Positions 49,256-59,333 of a DNA stretch of 64,000 nt are shown piece by piece. How positions within the stretch are numbered: position 1 is the stretch's first letter; every line of letters starts with the position of its first letter. Made by a program: the position numbers and the translations under genes. The notes under the pieces are model-generated. The model was not told the DNA's origin, did not search any database, and saw only the letters and a program-made list of their open reading frames with translations. Source of the DNA: Pseudisothecium myosuroides (lineage: Eukaryota; Streptophyta; Bryopsida; Hypnales; Lembophyllaceae). The DNA lies in assembly GCA_951799445.1 (NCBI GenBank), contig OX637289.1:23126245-23190244 (forward strand), written 5' to 3'.

Positions 49256-50463
49256 GGTTGACATAATACTACTCTTTTAGTAAGATGACTTTACGAAAGT
49301 GCAAACTCAATTTAATGATTTTACAAACCAATTTAGCAATAGGTTCTACCAATTTCATTGGAATCATGAACCAAGTTCACTATTAATATAGACAATTAAT
49401 TTAACTTGAACTTTCAACCAATTCACTACATGTTGTAAACAAGTTTATGATTTAGTATCCATATTCACAAAATCAATTTCATGGGCAATTTAACTTTATT
49501 TCGCTACATTGTATACTGTAACTATGCATTTAGCAAGAGCTTGGGTCACGACGAAGGAGGAATTGGCAAGGGTTCATCATGAGGTGATTTTCTATGGCAT
49601 TTTCATTGTGCTTCAATATTGTAATTCGGACATTGACATTGACTGAAGGTAGAATAGAAGGCAAAGATGGAGATACACCTTACCATTCTACCGAAGTTGA
49701 TGGAGGGATGAAGTATAGTGTTGAACAAATTGTCAATGACGGCACATGGCGTAATTACGTTGTTGCACAATGTTGTGAAGGTAGAATAGAAGACAAAGAT
49801 GGGGATACAACTTACCATTCTACCAAAGTTGATGGAGGGATCGATGAAGTATATTGTTGACCAAATTGACAATGACAGCACATGGCGTAATTATGATGTT
49901 GTGAAGGTAGAATAGAAGACAAAGATGGGGATACAACTTACCATTCTACCAAAGTTGATGGAGGGATGAGTATAGTGTTGAACAAATTGATAGTGATGGC
50001 GCATGGCTTAAGTTGTTGTACAATGTTGTTGAGCCTGTGAGTACCTTTAATTCTATTTTGTTCTTGAAATACACTACTAGCAATCACTTCAAACATTATC
50101 CAAGGTTAGATAAGAGACGTCAATCGAAATTTTAGTAGAGATAGTTGTGGAGAGCGATTAGGAGAATCTTATACATGATGTTTTGTTCTTTGTGAAATAA
50201 AATTACACAGTTCATAAAATTGATTTTGTGAAGCTGTAAATATGGCTACAAAATCATGAAATTGTTCACAACATGTAGTGAAATTGATTGAAAGTTCAAG
50301 TTAAATTGGTTGTCTGTATTAATAGTGAACTTGGTTCATGATTCCAATGAAAATTGGTAGAACCTATTGCTAAATTGAGTTTGTAAAATCATTAAATTGA
50401 GTTTGTAAATCATTAAATTGAGTTTGTACTTTTGAAAAGTTGTCTTGTAATACTCTGATAACC
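49256..50463. mobile_element. DNA element with long TIRs and internal tandem repeat
   Basis: The left arm (about 49256-49505) and right arm (about 50198-50463) are inverted repeats. GCAAACTCAATTTAATGATT matches the reverse complement of AATCATTAAATTGAGTTTGT, and AACTTGAACTTTCAACCAAT matches ATTGATTGAAAGTTCAAGTT. The right arm has a short local triplication of the TAAATTGAGTTTGTA segment. Such long TIRs are seen in Mutator-like elements, but no transposase or clear target duplication was found. Confidence 0.65.
49645..50035. repeat. 132-bp tandem repeat, about three units
   Basis: Units start GAAGGTAGAATAGAAG at 49645, 49777 and 49903. The first period is 132 bp (44 codons) and the second 126 bp. 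The first two units are open in one plus-strand frame (49594-49860) with repeats of GDTxYHSTxVDGG, but the third breaks the frame. It lies at the centre of the long-TIR element. Confidence 0.85.
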
Positions 50464-52039
50464 CACCATGTCTAGGGTATGGTAGGTTAGTAGTACAAAG
50501 TTTTGCTTAATAGTCTAGCTATCTAATAAGGTAGGAGGCTCTAAAATTGCACAAGCATTAAGAACCGCCCCTATAAATGGCTATGAAATGGACATGAGGT
50601 GGTTCTAAAATTGACCTCTATAGTCATTGAATGAATCAAGGAAAAAAACATTATTAATTGCAAGAGCCAATCATTCTCTTTGCTTTCCCCATCTTTCTTT
50701 GGAATTGCAAGTGAACAGTTTATAGAAGACCTAGGGTCATAAATAGGGACCTACAACCCAAATTGTTTGAAAATTCATAAGTAATTCAAAAATTCTTGGA
50801 AAAATACAAAACCACTTGGGTTAGATTCGTCATCTATTTCTCTTTGTCTGAAAAATGAGCTAAAATTATACCAATCCAAGGAAATACATGAAAAAGGAAG
50901 ACTAGCCCTTAGAAGTGTGGTCGCCATTTTTGAGCCTCCTGCCCGGCTAGTTTTTTTTTTAAGGCAATTAAATGCCCAATTTCCTCAAAAAAAAATGGGC
51001 AGCTTCAAGCCTATAGAAAAAAAAGGGGATAAATGTATTAAAAAAAATGCCAGACTATTACGGTGGCCCTACACACTATTGCCACAATGCTTCCAAAACC
51101 TCATTTCATCCATCGTGTAGAGCCAACATATACAAAAATTGCATACAAAAATTACATATTCGAAATTGCATACTCTAAATTGGCCTCCTTCAATTCAAAA
51201 ACCCATAATGAAGGAGCCACAAAACTTAGAACCTTCTTAAAAAAAAGGTCACCTAAGGTAAACCCCCCCCCCATTCCCAACCATTGACCCATTCCCGACC
51301 TATAGGTGTACGTATTTCCAACCACACTTAGAATGCGTTTTTTTTTTCATTTTCAAGGTTGAAACTAATAAATACCTGACACATGTCCCAAGTTGTGAAA
51401 AAAAAAGTGGGAAATAATGATTAGGTAAGAAGTTATTGAATGATCGGAATTGGAAGAGTCTATATATTGGCCATGGGTCCAGCGCACTTTTTGCCTCCCA
51501 AAATTCATAGTAATTTCAATTTAAGCGATAAAATCACCAAATTTTTTGCAATATGTGTCTTTTCAATTTATGTACCTCTGAAAAATATTTGTTTTGCCTT
51601 CACTACTCTAGATCATGTCGAAATTCCTTATTTGGTCGGTTATGGGGGGGTACCTTAACCATTTGTCCGAAAACGAAAAAAACACCCTGGATTCTACTGT
51701 AGTCTAGCTATCTAATAAATAATTGTCGCATTTGTCTGTTCTATCTTCAACATCCAACATTTATGGTTAAAAAAATAATGACTTTTTACTATCTGGTGAA
51801 TTTACCTGAAGATTTGGTACCATGTACTTGGGGACTTTGCGATTGTACTGAGATCAAAGTCTGGTACCAAAATTCTGGAGCTCCCCTGACAAAAAAGCAA
51901 TGATCTCAACAATTTGGAATTTGTTGGAAAGAATTAACAATACATCTTCAACCTCCGTCTACAGTACCAATTTGTTTTTTTGCATATGATTATGTTTTGA
52001 GAAAATGTTATAGAGCTTTGTTCCCCCCGCCAGACGTTC
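50464..52039. other. Intergenic DNA, no gene recognised
   Basis: Homopolymer-rich DNA, with runs of C near 51262 and T near 50949. The right part (from about 51700) is probably the 3' untranslated region of the LINE-like fragment that ends at 52115. No coding region was recognised. Confidence 0.45.
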
Positions 52040-52115
52040 TTGTATTTCACCCCTTTGCAATGAAATTCTGTTTCATTTGTTAAGAAATAAAAAATAAAAA
52101 AAATAAAAAAAAAAT
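52040..52115 (+). mobile_element. LINE-like 3' end with A-rich tail
   Basis: CGTTCTTGTATTTCACCCCT, then TTGCAATGAAATTCTGTTTC and ATTTGTTAAG, then an A-rich tail of the form (AAATAAA)n. This is the layout of a plant L1-type 3' end; the upstream 300 bp may belong to it. No reverse transcriptase remains. Confidence 0.5.
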
Positions 52116-52142
52116 GTTACAATAATAGTTAGATTAGTTTTT

Positions 52143-52295
52143 TAGTTTGTTATAATAGGATAACAAAATAAACTCAGACATTAGTTTTAAAATTCCAATC
52201 TAGTTGGTGGAAGAATGAAGCATGGCAAAGTCCTAATTAAAGTAATTTTGTAAATAACAACTTTTCCAAAAATAAATCAATTATACTACGATTAT
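52143..52295. repeat. Direct repeat, left copy
   Basis: 153 bp, nearly identical to 52843-52996, starting TAGTTTGTTATAATAGGA and ending TTATACTACGATTAT. The pair encloses the helicase fragment and is spaced 700 bp start to start. Confidence 0.85.
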
Positions 52296-52549
52296 CTATT
52301 GCTTATTCCTCTTTCAATATTAATATTGTCCAACACCATAACAAGAGCACCTACCGTGGATTTTTTCAATTGATTGAATTTGGGTTCATTAATCCATTCA
52401 CCTAATTCTTCAACATCAAGTGCATTAGATTCAATGGGAACATCAAACACATCACTAGGATCAAATAGCTTGTAAATCATGATATCATTATACTTATCAA
52501 CAGCTCTTCTATGCGTACATAGAACTGTTGTTTGATTATCAAGGGGATT
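52292..52549 (-). pseudogene. PIF1-family helicase fragment
   Basis: The minus strand reads NPLDNQTTVLCTHRRAVDKY followed by NDIMIYKL, a 40-residue linker, and KSTVGALVMVLDNINIERGI. This is the order of the helicase region of PIF1-type proteins where TxLCT-xxAVDxxN is followed by LKVGAxVMLLxNID-xxGL-NG. Such sequences are common in Helitrons and PIF1 genes. The frame ends soon after, and upstream motifs (Walker A) are absent, so it is a fragment. Which of the two sources it came from cannot be told. Confidence 0.5.
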
Positions 52550-52842
52550 AATTTATTGGATGAAGGGTGCTAGAACATGTCCCTCACTATGCACTCAAGA
52601 GATACTAGTAGTGGACGAAAAGTTCTCTGATTTGTGATGTGCCTTGATCAAATGTTTGTGGGCATGTCCTCAGCTATTGGAATGCGTAGAATTTTGTATT
52701 TTTCACTCGGCTTTCTGTGGTTAGGTTTAATATAGTTGATAAATTTTGGAATAAACTTTATAATAAATTTATAATAAATTCAACGTTCTTGAATATCAAT
52801 AAATGATTTTGTTAGGTGATTCTTTGGGGACCACACGTCTTG

Positions 52843-52996
52843 TTAGTTTGTTATAATAGGAGAACAAAATAAACTTAGACATTAGTTTTAAAATTCCAAT
52901 CCAGTTGGTGGAAGAATGAAGCATGGCAAAGTCCTAATTACAGTAATTTTGTAAATAAAAACTTTTCCAAAAATGAACCAATTATACTACGATTAT
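52843..52996. repeat. Direct repeat, right copy
   Basis: 154 bp, matching 52143-52295 with only a few base changes. Confidence 0.85.
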
Positions 52997-53053
52997 GTTT
53001 TATTTTGGCATTTGTTTGTTTGTTTGTCCCTCTTGTTGATCATCATAACATTC

Positions 53054-54634
53054 TTAACCCCTAAATGCCCAAGGCATCATATTTTGGTTTCAACTAAATT
53101 TTGAAGTTAAATAAAATCTTACCAAAGTATTCTGTTTAGAATTTTTTTTATTAAATGAATATCCTTTAAAGTCTATTTTAAACATCAAAAATCCAATTTT
53201 GAAAAGAGATGTTTATGATTTTTCTACTGAAGATTTTGCGCAAGGGTGTCCATTGCAAATATTGATTTTTTTAAATTGTTAGAGGCTTTGAGAAATGAGC
53301 CTCAAATACACTTGATCTTGGGGGGGAAATCACACTGGAAATTCATTTAAAAAATTTATAGAGTAGATTTTTTTAAAACATAAATCGATTATGGTTATGC
53401 ATGTTTTGTCCTTTAACCCCTAAAGGACCATTGTCCGTTCGAGGGACAAATGGGACTTGGGGCAGGTACCTACGGGCTGAAATTCTCTCCTAATTTTTTG
53501 AAACTTTTTGTGAACATGAAGAATTGAGAGAGGTACATGGCAGAAAAAAAATTTGAAATCGGACCTTTGAGCGAGAAATTATGCCATTTCTTGGAATGTG
53601 TGGGGACGGGGGGCAGCAAAAAAAATTTGCAAAATTTTGAATTTTAAAAAAAAATATTTTTTTCCTCATAGATTATATATTTTTCTCTCTGGAAAGCTTT
53701 GATTCATCTCATTTGGATTCGTTATGAGGAAGTTATGGACATTCTTGTTTTTTGGGCAGTTAGAGCATCTTCTTGAAAAAAATAACTTGTAGGATGCATT
53801 TCGGAATGCAATTTTTGTAATTTTTCAATTTTTTTGTTTTTGGAATGGTTTAGTTTACTTGCTAGAACGATCTCACCATTCGGATTAGTGCATTTAATTT
53901 TCCATCTAAAATATATGAATATTTTAGATTTTCCTTCTATCTTGTACCTACTTCTGCTTAACAATTTTTTTAAGAATGATAATTAAGTTTTTTTGAATTT
54001 TTTTTTTCATAGACTCTCAACTTAATTCTCCACTATAAAGATTTAAAGCTCAAAACGCTGTAGTGCAAAAATTTTAAGTTAAAAATGTTTAAAGTCAAAA
54101 AATCCGGTCCCGCAATGTGCTGAAAAACTTGTTTTTTCCACTTTAAACGCAGATATCTTGCAATCTGTGTGGTCAAAAATTCTGAAATTTTTTCCACACA
54201 TTCCCATACCAATTAGGTGTAAGATCCTACGGTTAGATGTGGAAAAAAAACAATTTTAATTTTTTTTTACTCTTTGCTATAGAAATGGCAGTTTTGAGTG
54301 TTTTTTGGCAGAAAAAAGGCCTCGGAACTTTAGGGGTTAAACTCATATTTTTTCATGACCTTAAATTTAGATTTGGCAATAAAAAAAAGATTGAAAGACT
54401 TCAAATCACTTTCATAGTTTTAAGTAAACACCCCTTAATCAAATTGTAATCTTTCAATCCATAAGTGATATTATTATGTTTTCTTTTCATATGTGATCCA
54501 TAACATGTCTAGTTTGAATTCATTTGGTTATAATTTTGAAAAAGTTGAAAAACATATCAAAATTTGGGCTTTTGGTTTAGTTTTGAACAAACTCTAAGGA
54601 GTTCAAAAAATGCTTTGAGCATTTAGGGGGGAAA
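53054..54634. mobile_element. TTAA-flanked transposon, family B copy 2, interrupted by a family A element
   Basis: Family B sequence lies at 53054-53412 and 54341-54634 (about 650 bp), starting TTAACCCCTAAATGCCCAAGG and ending GAGCATTTAGGGG, followed by GGAAAC in place of TTAA. It is in the opposite orientation to the copy at 22756-24338 and carries a family A element at a different site. Joining its two parts matches the uninterrupted stretch around 23049 of copy 1. Confidence 0.85.
53413..54340 (+). mobile_element. TTAA-flanked transposon, family A copy 7, nested in family B
   Basis: 928 bp from TTAACCCCTAAAGGACCATT to GGAACTTTAGGGGTTAA. Flanks are TTTTGTCCT on the left and ACTCATATTTTTTC on the right. 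The equivalent empty site in family B copy 1 reads, on the reverse strand, TTATGTTCTTTAACCTCATA. So one TTAA became two on insertion, with nothing else gained or lost apart from point changes. Confidence 0.92.
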
Positions 54635-54747
54635 CAGGGAGGCAAAGGGCCTTGAAGAGTATCATTGTTTAAAGAATTATCTTTATGCAGTGGCCAATGA
54701 ATCATTATCAAACTTGAATTTCAAGATATTATACAATGAAAGGAATC

Positions 54748-55620
54748 TTAACCCCTAAAGGACCAAAGTCCCCTCGGGGGACACTTGGGATTTCGGGCAG
54801 GCTCATGCAACCTGAAATTTTGACCTGATTTTTTGAAACTTTTTTTTTGAAGATAGGTAATCACATTAGCTTTCTGAGAATATAATTTTTTTTTCAATCG
54901 GTGCCCGGGAGCAAACGTTATGCCATCCTAAAGCAAAAAAGCAATTCGGCGGGCAGAAAAAAAAAAAAAAAAAATCTTTTTTTAAATTTAATTTTTTTTC
55001 TCAAAGATCATGTTTATGTCTACATTTGAAGCTTTGATTCATTCTATTTGGACTCAGAATGAGAAAGTTATGGACAATCTTGTTTTTTGGGCAATTTAAG
55101 CATCTTAAAAAACAAACCCTTATAGAATTCATTTTTGAATGCAATTTTCAATTTTTTTCAATTTTTTTTTTGACAAGGTCAAGTTTGTTTGCAAGAACAA
55201 TCCCACCGTTGGGATTATGTTGTTTTAATTCCACCTAAGAGCTATTAACAATTTAGTGTTTTGTTCAATTTTGGACCTACTTCTATTTAATAATTTTTTT
55301 ATATGTGAAAATCAAGGTTTGACATTCTGAAATTTTTTTCCCCGACTCTCAACTCAAATGTTCAACATAAAAAATTACAACTTTAAGTTGTGTAGTGCAA
55401 AAAAATCCACAAATGACCATCAAAGTCATCTGAAATTGTAGGAAACAGTTCAAAAAAACGTTTTTTTCCAACTTTGAATGCTAATATCTTCCAATTGGAA
55501 CAGTAAAATTTCTTGAAATTTTTACCACATGTTTTTTTTGGTTTAGGGAGTGATCGCAACAGAAATGGCAGTTTTCAGTGATTTTGGAGCCAGAAAATGC
55601 CTTGGTCCTTTAGGGGTTAA
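54748..55620 (+). mobile_element. TTAA-flanked transposon, family A copy 8
   Basis: 873 bp from TTAACCCCTAAAGGACCAAA to TTGGTCCTTTAGGGGTTAA, same subtype as copies 2 and 6 but with internal deletions. It is inserted in a host segment that recurs without it at 56757-57205, where the site reads AAGGAACCTTAATTCACAAG. Confidence 0.92.
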
Positions 55621-55736
55621 TGCACAAGAAGCAATTGGTCCCTTTCTTTGCAGTTCAAGAATCTTTTGACCATTGCAAATTTGTATAAAATTTATATATT
55701 CTATTTACTAACCTTCATAGTCTTGTACTCAATCCT

Positions 55737-55738
<2 letters not shown>

Positions 55739-55816
<78 letters not shown>
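55739..55816. repeat. (AT)n microsatellite
   Basis: An uninterrupted alternating A/T run of more than 70 bases. The duplicate of this segment at about 56995-57005 has no such run. Confidence 0.95.
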
Positions 55817-55819
<3 letters not shown>

Positions 55820-56029
55820 TTCACTATTTCCATACTACTAATCAACATCTCTTTTATTCTAGATGTTTGTATAGAAGTCCATCATCTAGAGTTCATAAGT
55901 GAATTAATTTTTTTTAATTTTTAATTTATTTATTTATTGGCTCTAAACCAAAGGGAAGGCAACTTTGCATCTACATAAACAATCTCGATAGATTTAAAAG
56001 ATACCTTACTTGAAGATATCATTAATCTT

Positions 56030-56750
56030 AGAATTTGTTCACAATAGTATAAAGTAATTTTTTATTCAGCCTAATTGCACAATGTGAACTAAATAATTTT
56101 TTTTTTGGTCTTTACAAAGCTTATATACATTGCTCATCAAATAAGAATGAGAGAAATTAAATACTAGTAATTACAACTTCTTGGGAGGGGGGCAACTTGA
56201 ATTAATAAATGTTTATTCATCAAAGGTCCCATTCCAAGCCATAAAGATCAAATATAAATGACTCCAAGTTGGTAGTCAATACCCCTCATTTAACAATAAC
56301 CTTTGGCAACTAATTCCCTTTAAAGATATTACCTTTGGTAGCAATTCTATCACTCTCATTTTGCACTTACGATTCCATTTGGTGATTCAGTCCACCAATC
56401 ACCCTCTTCCTACAATAGACCTTTGTACAAGTTGCGTAAAGTTACGAACATTTGGTAGCAATTCTATCATTTTTATATTATCAAATACCTTTGGTATCAA
56501 TTTTATCATTCTCATTTTGAAAGAAGTTGCGTACAACTTACAGTTCCATTTGGTCATATTTGCACCAACCCAAAATCCAATCCCAAATTAAGATTCAGAG
56601 TCAAATCCACCAATCACCCTCTTCCTACAATAGATTTTTACACAAGTTGCGTAAAGTTGCAGACATTTGGTACCAATTCTATCACTCTCATTTTGTAAGA
56701 AGTTGTGTACAAGTTACAATTCCCTTCTTGGTCATATTAAGATACAGAGC
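56030..56750. repeat. Second, smaller copy of the 73-bp minisatellite with leader
   Basis: The leader at 56030-56300 (AGTATAAAGTAATTTTTTAT, then TTGCTCATCAAATAAGAATG) matches 45139-45400, and the following units with AAGTTGCGTACAACTTAC and ACCTTTGGTAGCAATTCTAT match the array at 45400-46705. It lies between the two copies of the duplicated host segment. Confidence 0.75.
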
Positions 56751-56756
56751 CAAATT

Positions 56757-57205
56757 TAGGGAGGAAACATGGAAGGCAAGGGGTCTTAAACAGTGTCATT
56801 GTTCAAGAAATTATCTTAGCACACTGGAAATGATCATTATCATGCTTGAATTCAAGATATTATACAGTGAAAGGAACCTTAATTCACAAGAAACAATTGG
56901 GCCCTTAGCTTAAAGTTCAAGAATGTTTTGACCATTGTAGATTTATTCAAAATTAACATATTCTATTTACTAACTTTCATAGAGCTATAATCAATTTTAT
57001 ACAAATTTCACTATTTCCAAACTACTAACCAACATGTCTTCTATTCTAGATGTTTGTATGGAATTCCAACCTTAAAATTCATAATTTCTCTAATTTTTTT
57101 TTAAATTTCTAAATTATTTACTTATTGACTCCGGACCAAAGGAAGGAGACTTTGCATCTTGATAACCTTGATAAGTTTGGAAGCTACCTTACTCAAAAAG
57201 TGAGC
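56757..57205. repeat. Duplicated host segment, copy without insertions
   Basis: Counterpart of 54635-56020 without the family A element or the (AT)n run. It preserves the pre-insertion site CCTTAATTCACAAG. The remainder up to 57955 is AT-rich DNA with nothing recognised. Confidence 0.8.
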
Positions 57206-57955
57206 CAATCCTACAACAATAGTCAAAGCCTCTTATAGTAAAGTTGCTTGTTTTATTGACATGGAAGAAGTCGTAGCTTATTTTTTGAAACAAGAGCTTT
57301 ATTTATTTTTCAAAACAACTAAATTGCTCCACCTTTTTTTAAATCTTTGATAGCCATTTTAAATGAATTATTCTAGATTCTTTCATGAACCACGATGTAA
57401 AATACTAGTTGAACATTAGCTTAGGAATGCTCTAGGGATTAAAATCATAAATGGTAGGAGTTAAAGGAGCCATTGAAAGTAACCATCAATGATGATTTAT
57501 CTAAACCTTGTACAAAAGACAACAAAACCTTGGAATTCTATGTAGAAGTTGCAAGATGAGAATTATAATTTGTTGACTGACAAAAATTAACAGAGGAGGC
57601 TTGTAGTGAAAGTGGGAGAGGCAAGTTTTTTGACTCCACTATTAACTATTTTAAGATTAGACTATAAATTTTTGGTTGCTTACAGTTTGACAACAAGGTA
57701 AGCTATTTCTAAGAGGTGGTTCCTCCCTAATCTCATAAAAGTGAAAGCATCATGAAACACGACCAAGGCAATTCCATTTGATAAACTTATAAATTAATTT
57801 CACGTTCCTAGTTTCTATACATCATGGTGTGTAGCAAGCAACATTCGGAATTTTTTTTGAGTTTTACCGGCAATTTTTCTTCAATCTCCAAATTGAACTG
57901 TTTTTTCAAGTGTAGAGTCTTGTTGTTTTCTCTATTTTTCACTGAAAATTGAAAT

Positions 57956-58843
57956 TTAACCGCTAAAGGACCGTTTTCCCTTCGGGGGACAAATGCGTTT
58001 TTGGGTAGGTACCTACGGGCTGAAATTTTTTGTGATTTTTTGAAACTTTTTTTGAAGATAGCCCAAGATTAATAGTTGCGACCAAATAAGTTCAAAACAG
58101 GGGACGGGGGGCAGCCCGGGCGCAAAAAAGAATTGCAAAAATTTGATTTTTTTTTAAAAATATTTTTTTCTCATAGATTATATTTTTGTTTATCTGGAAA
58201 GCTTTGATTCATTTCATTTGGATATGTTATGAAAAAGTTATGGTCATTCTTGTTTTTTGGGCAGTTAGAGCATCTTCTTGAAAAAAACAACTTGTAGGAT
58301 TCATTTTTGAATGCAAATTTTCAAATTTTTCAAATTTTCTTTTTTGTATGGTTTAGTTTATTTGCTAGAACAATCTCACCATTGGGATTAGTGCATTTTA
58401 ATTCCATCTAAAATATATGAATATTTTAGATTTTCCTTCTATCTTGTACCTACTTCTACTTAACAATTTTTTAAAAATGATAATTAAGTTTTTTAAATTT
58501 TTTCTTTTTTCCCTAAACTCTCAACTCAACTCTCCACTGTAAAGATTTAAAGCTCGAAACTCTGTAGTGCAAAAGTTTTAAGTTAAAAATGTTTTAAAAA
58601 AAAAATCCAGTCCCGAAATGTGCTGAAAAATTTGTTGTTTTCACTGTAAACACAAATATCTTGCAATCTGTGCGGTCAAAAATTCTAAAAAAAATTCCAC
58701 ACATTCTTATACTAGTTAGGTGTAAGATCCTATGGTTAGATGTGCAAAAAAAGTTAAAATTTTTTTTTTTTTCTCTTTGCTATAGAAATGATAGTTTTGA
58801 GTGTTTTTTGGCAGAAAAAAGGCCTTGATCCTTTTGGGGTTAA
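57956..58843 (+). mobile_element. TTAA-flanked transposon, family A copy 9
   Basis: 888 bp from TTAACCGCTAAAGGACCGTT to TTGATCCTTTTGGGGTTAA. It is of the TTCGGGGGACAAATGCG subtype, with one base changed in each end. It lies about 490 bp upstream of the ANP32 start codon, so it borders that gene's promoter. Confidence 0.9.
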
Positions 58844-59019
58844 TAGATTTTTTCACTGTGTTTTTGATGTGTTTTTGCTGATGTTTCTAAATTGCAACCG
58901 GTTTTTTTTCCAATTCCACCGCCTAACTTTGAACTAGCTGCTAGTTCTTTTTCCAATTTTTCCGATGTTTGTGTAGAAACTAAGAACCTGAAATTGCTTA
59001 ACCTCGCACTAACCTCGTG

Positions 59020-59333
59020 TTGTCTGTGGCGTCTGTCCGTCAGGGTTGGCTTCTATCCGTTACACGCGAGACCCGTCCTGGATATCGAGGACCGGGCGTG
59101 CATCTCCGGTTCCGGTCCGGATGTGTCCGGGTCTCGGAGCTGTCCCCCTCTCTCGAAGGGCAGCAGCGTCGGCCGGAGAAGGGAGGCGAGGCGGGAGGGG
59201 CGGGTTGGGTGCTGCCTGGCGATGGAGCGCAAGGGCTTGACGACGCTGGATGGCTTCATGTCGCCGGGAGGGCTGTGAGTGCCGCGGAACTGCGCGATTT
59301 GCAGCAGCCTGACGGCGTCGCGTTTGTCGGGGG
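59020..59333 (+). promoter_or_regulatory. GC-rich promoter and leader of the ANP32-type gene
   Basis: The composition changes abruptly from AT-rich to GC- and CpG-rich at about 59020 and stays so through exon 1 of the gene. Open frames in this stretch on both strands are explained by high GC. The transcription start cannot be fixed by eye. Confidence 0.5.

Larger units (their letters stand above)
54635..56020. repeat. Duplicated host segment, copy with insertions
   Basis: The segments outside the transposon (54635-54747 and 55621-56020) match 56757-57205: CATTGTTTAAAGAATTATCT, TTCAAGATATTATACAATGA, GTTCAAGAATCTTTTGACCA and TCTATTCTAGATGTTTGTAT have close counterparts in the same order. This copy has acquired the family A element and the (AT)n tract. 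The partner lacks both. Confidence 0.8.

Noticed and set aside
55648..55902. Frame with repeated Ile-Tyr
   Set aside because: It is the translation of the (AT)n microsatellite.
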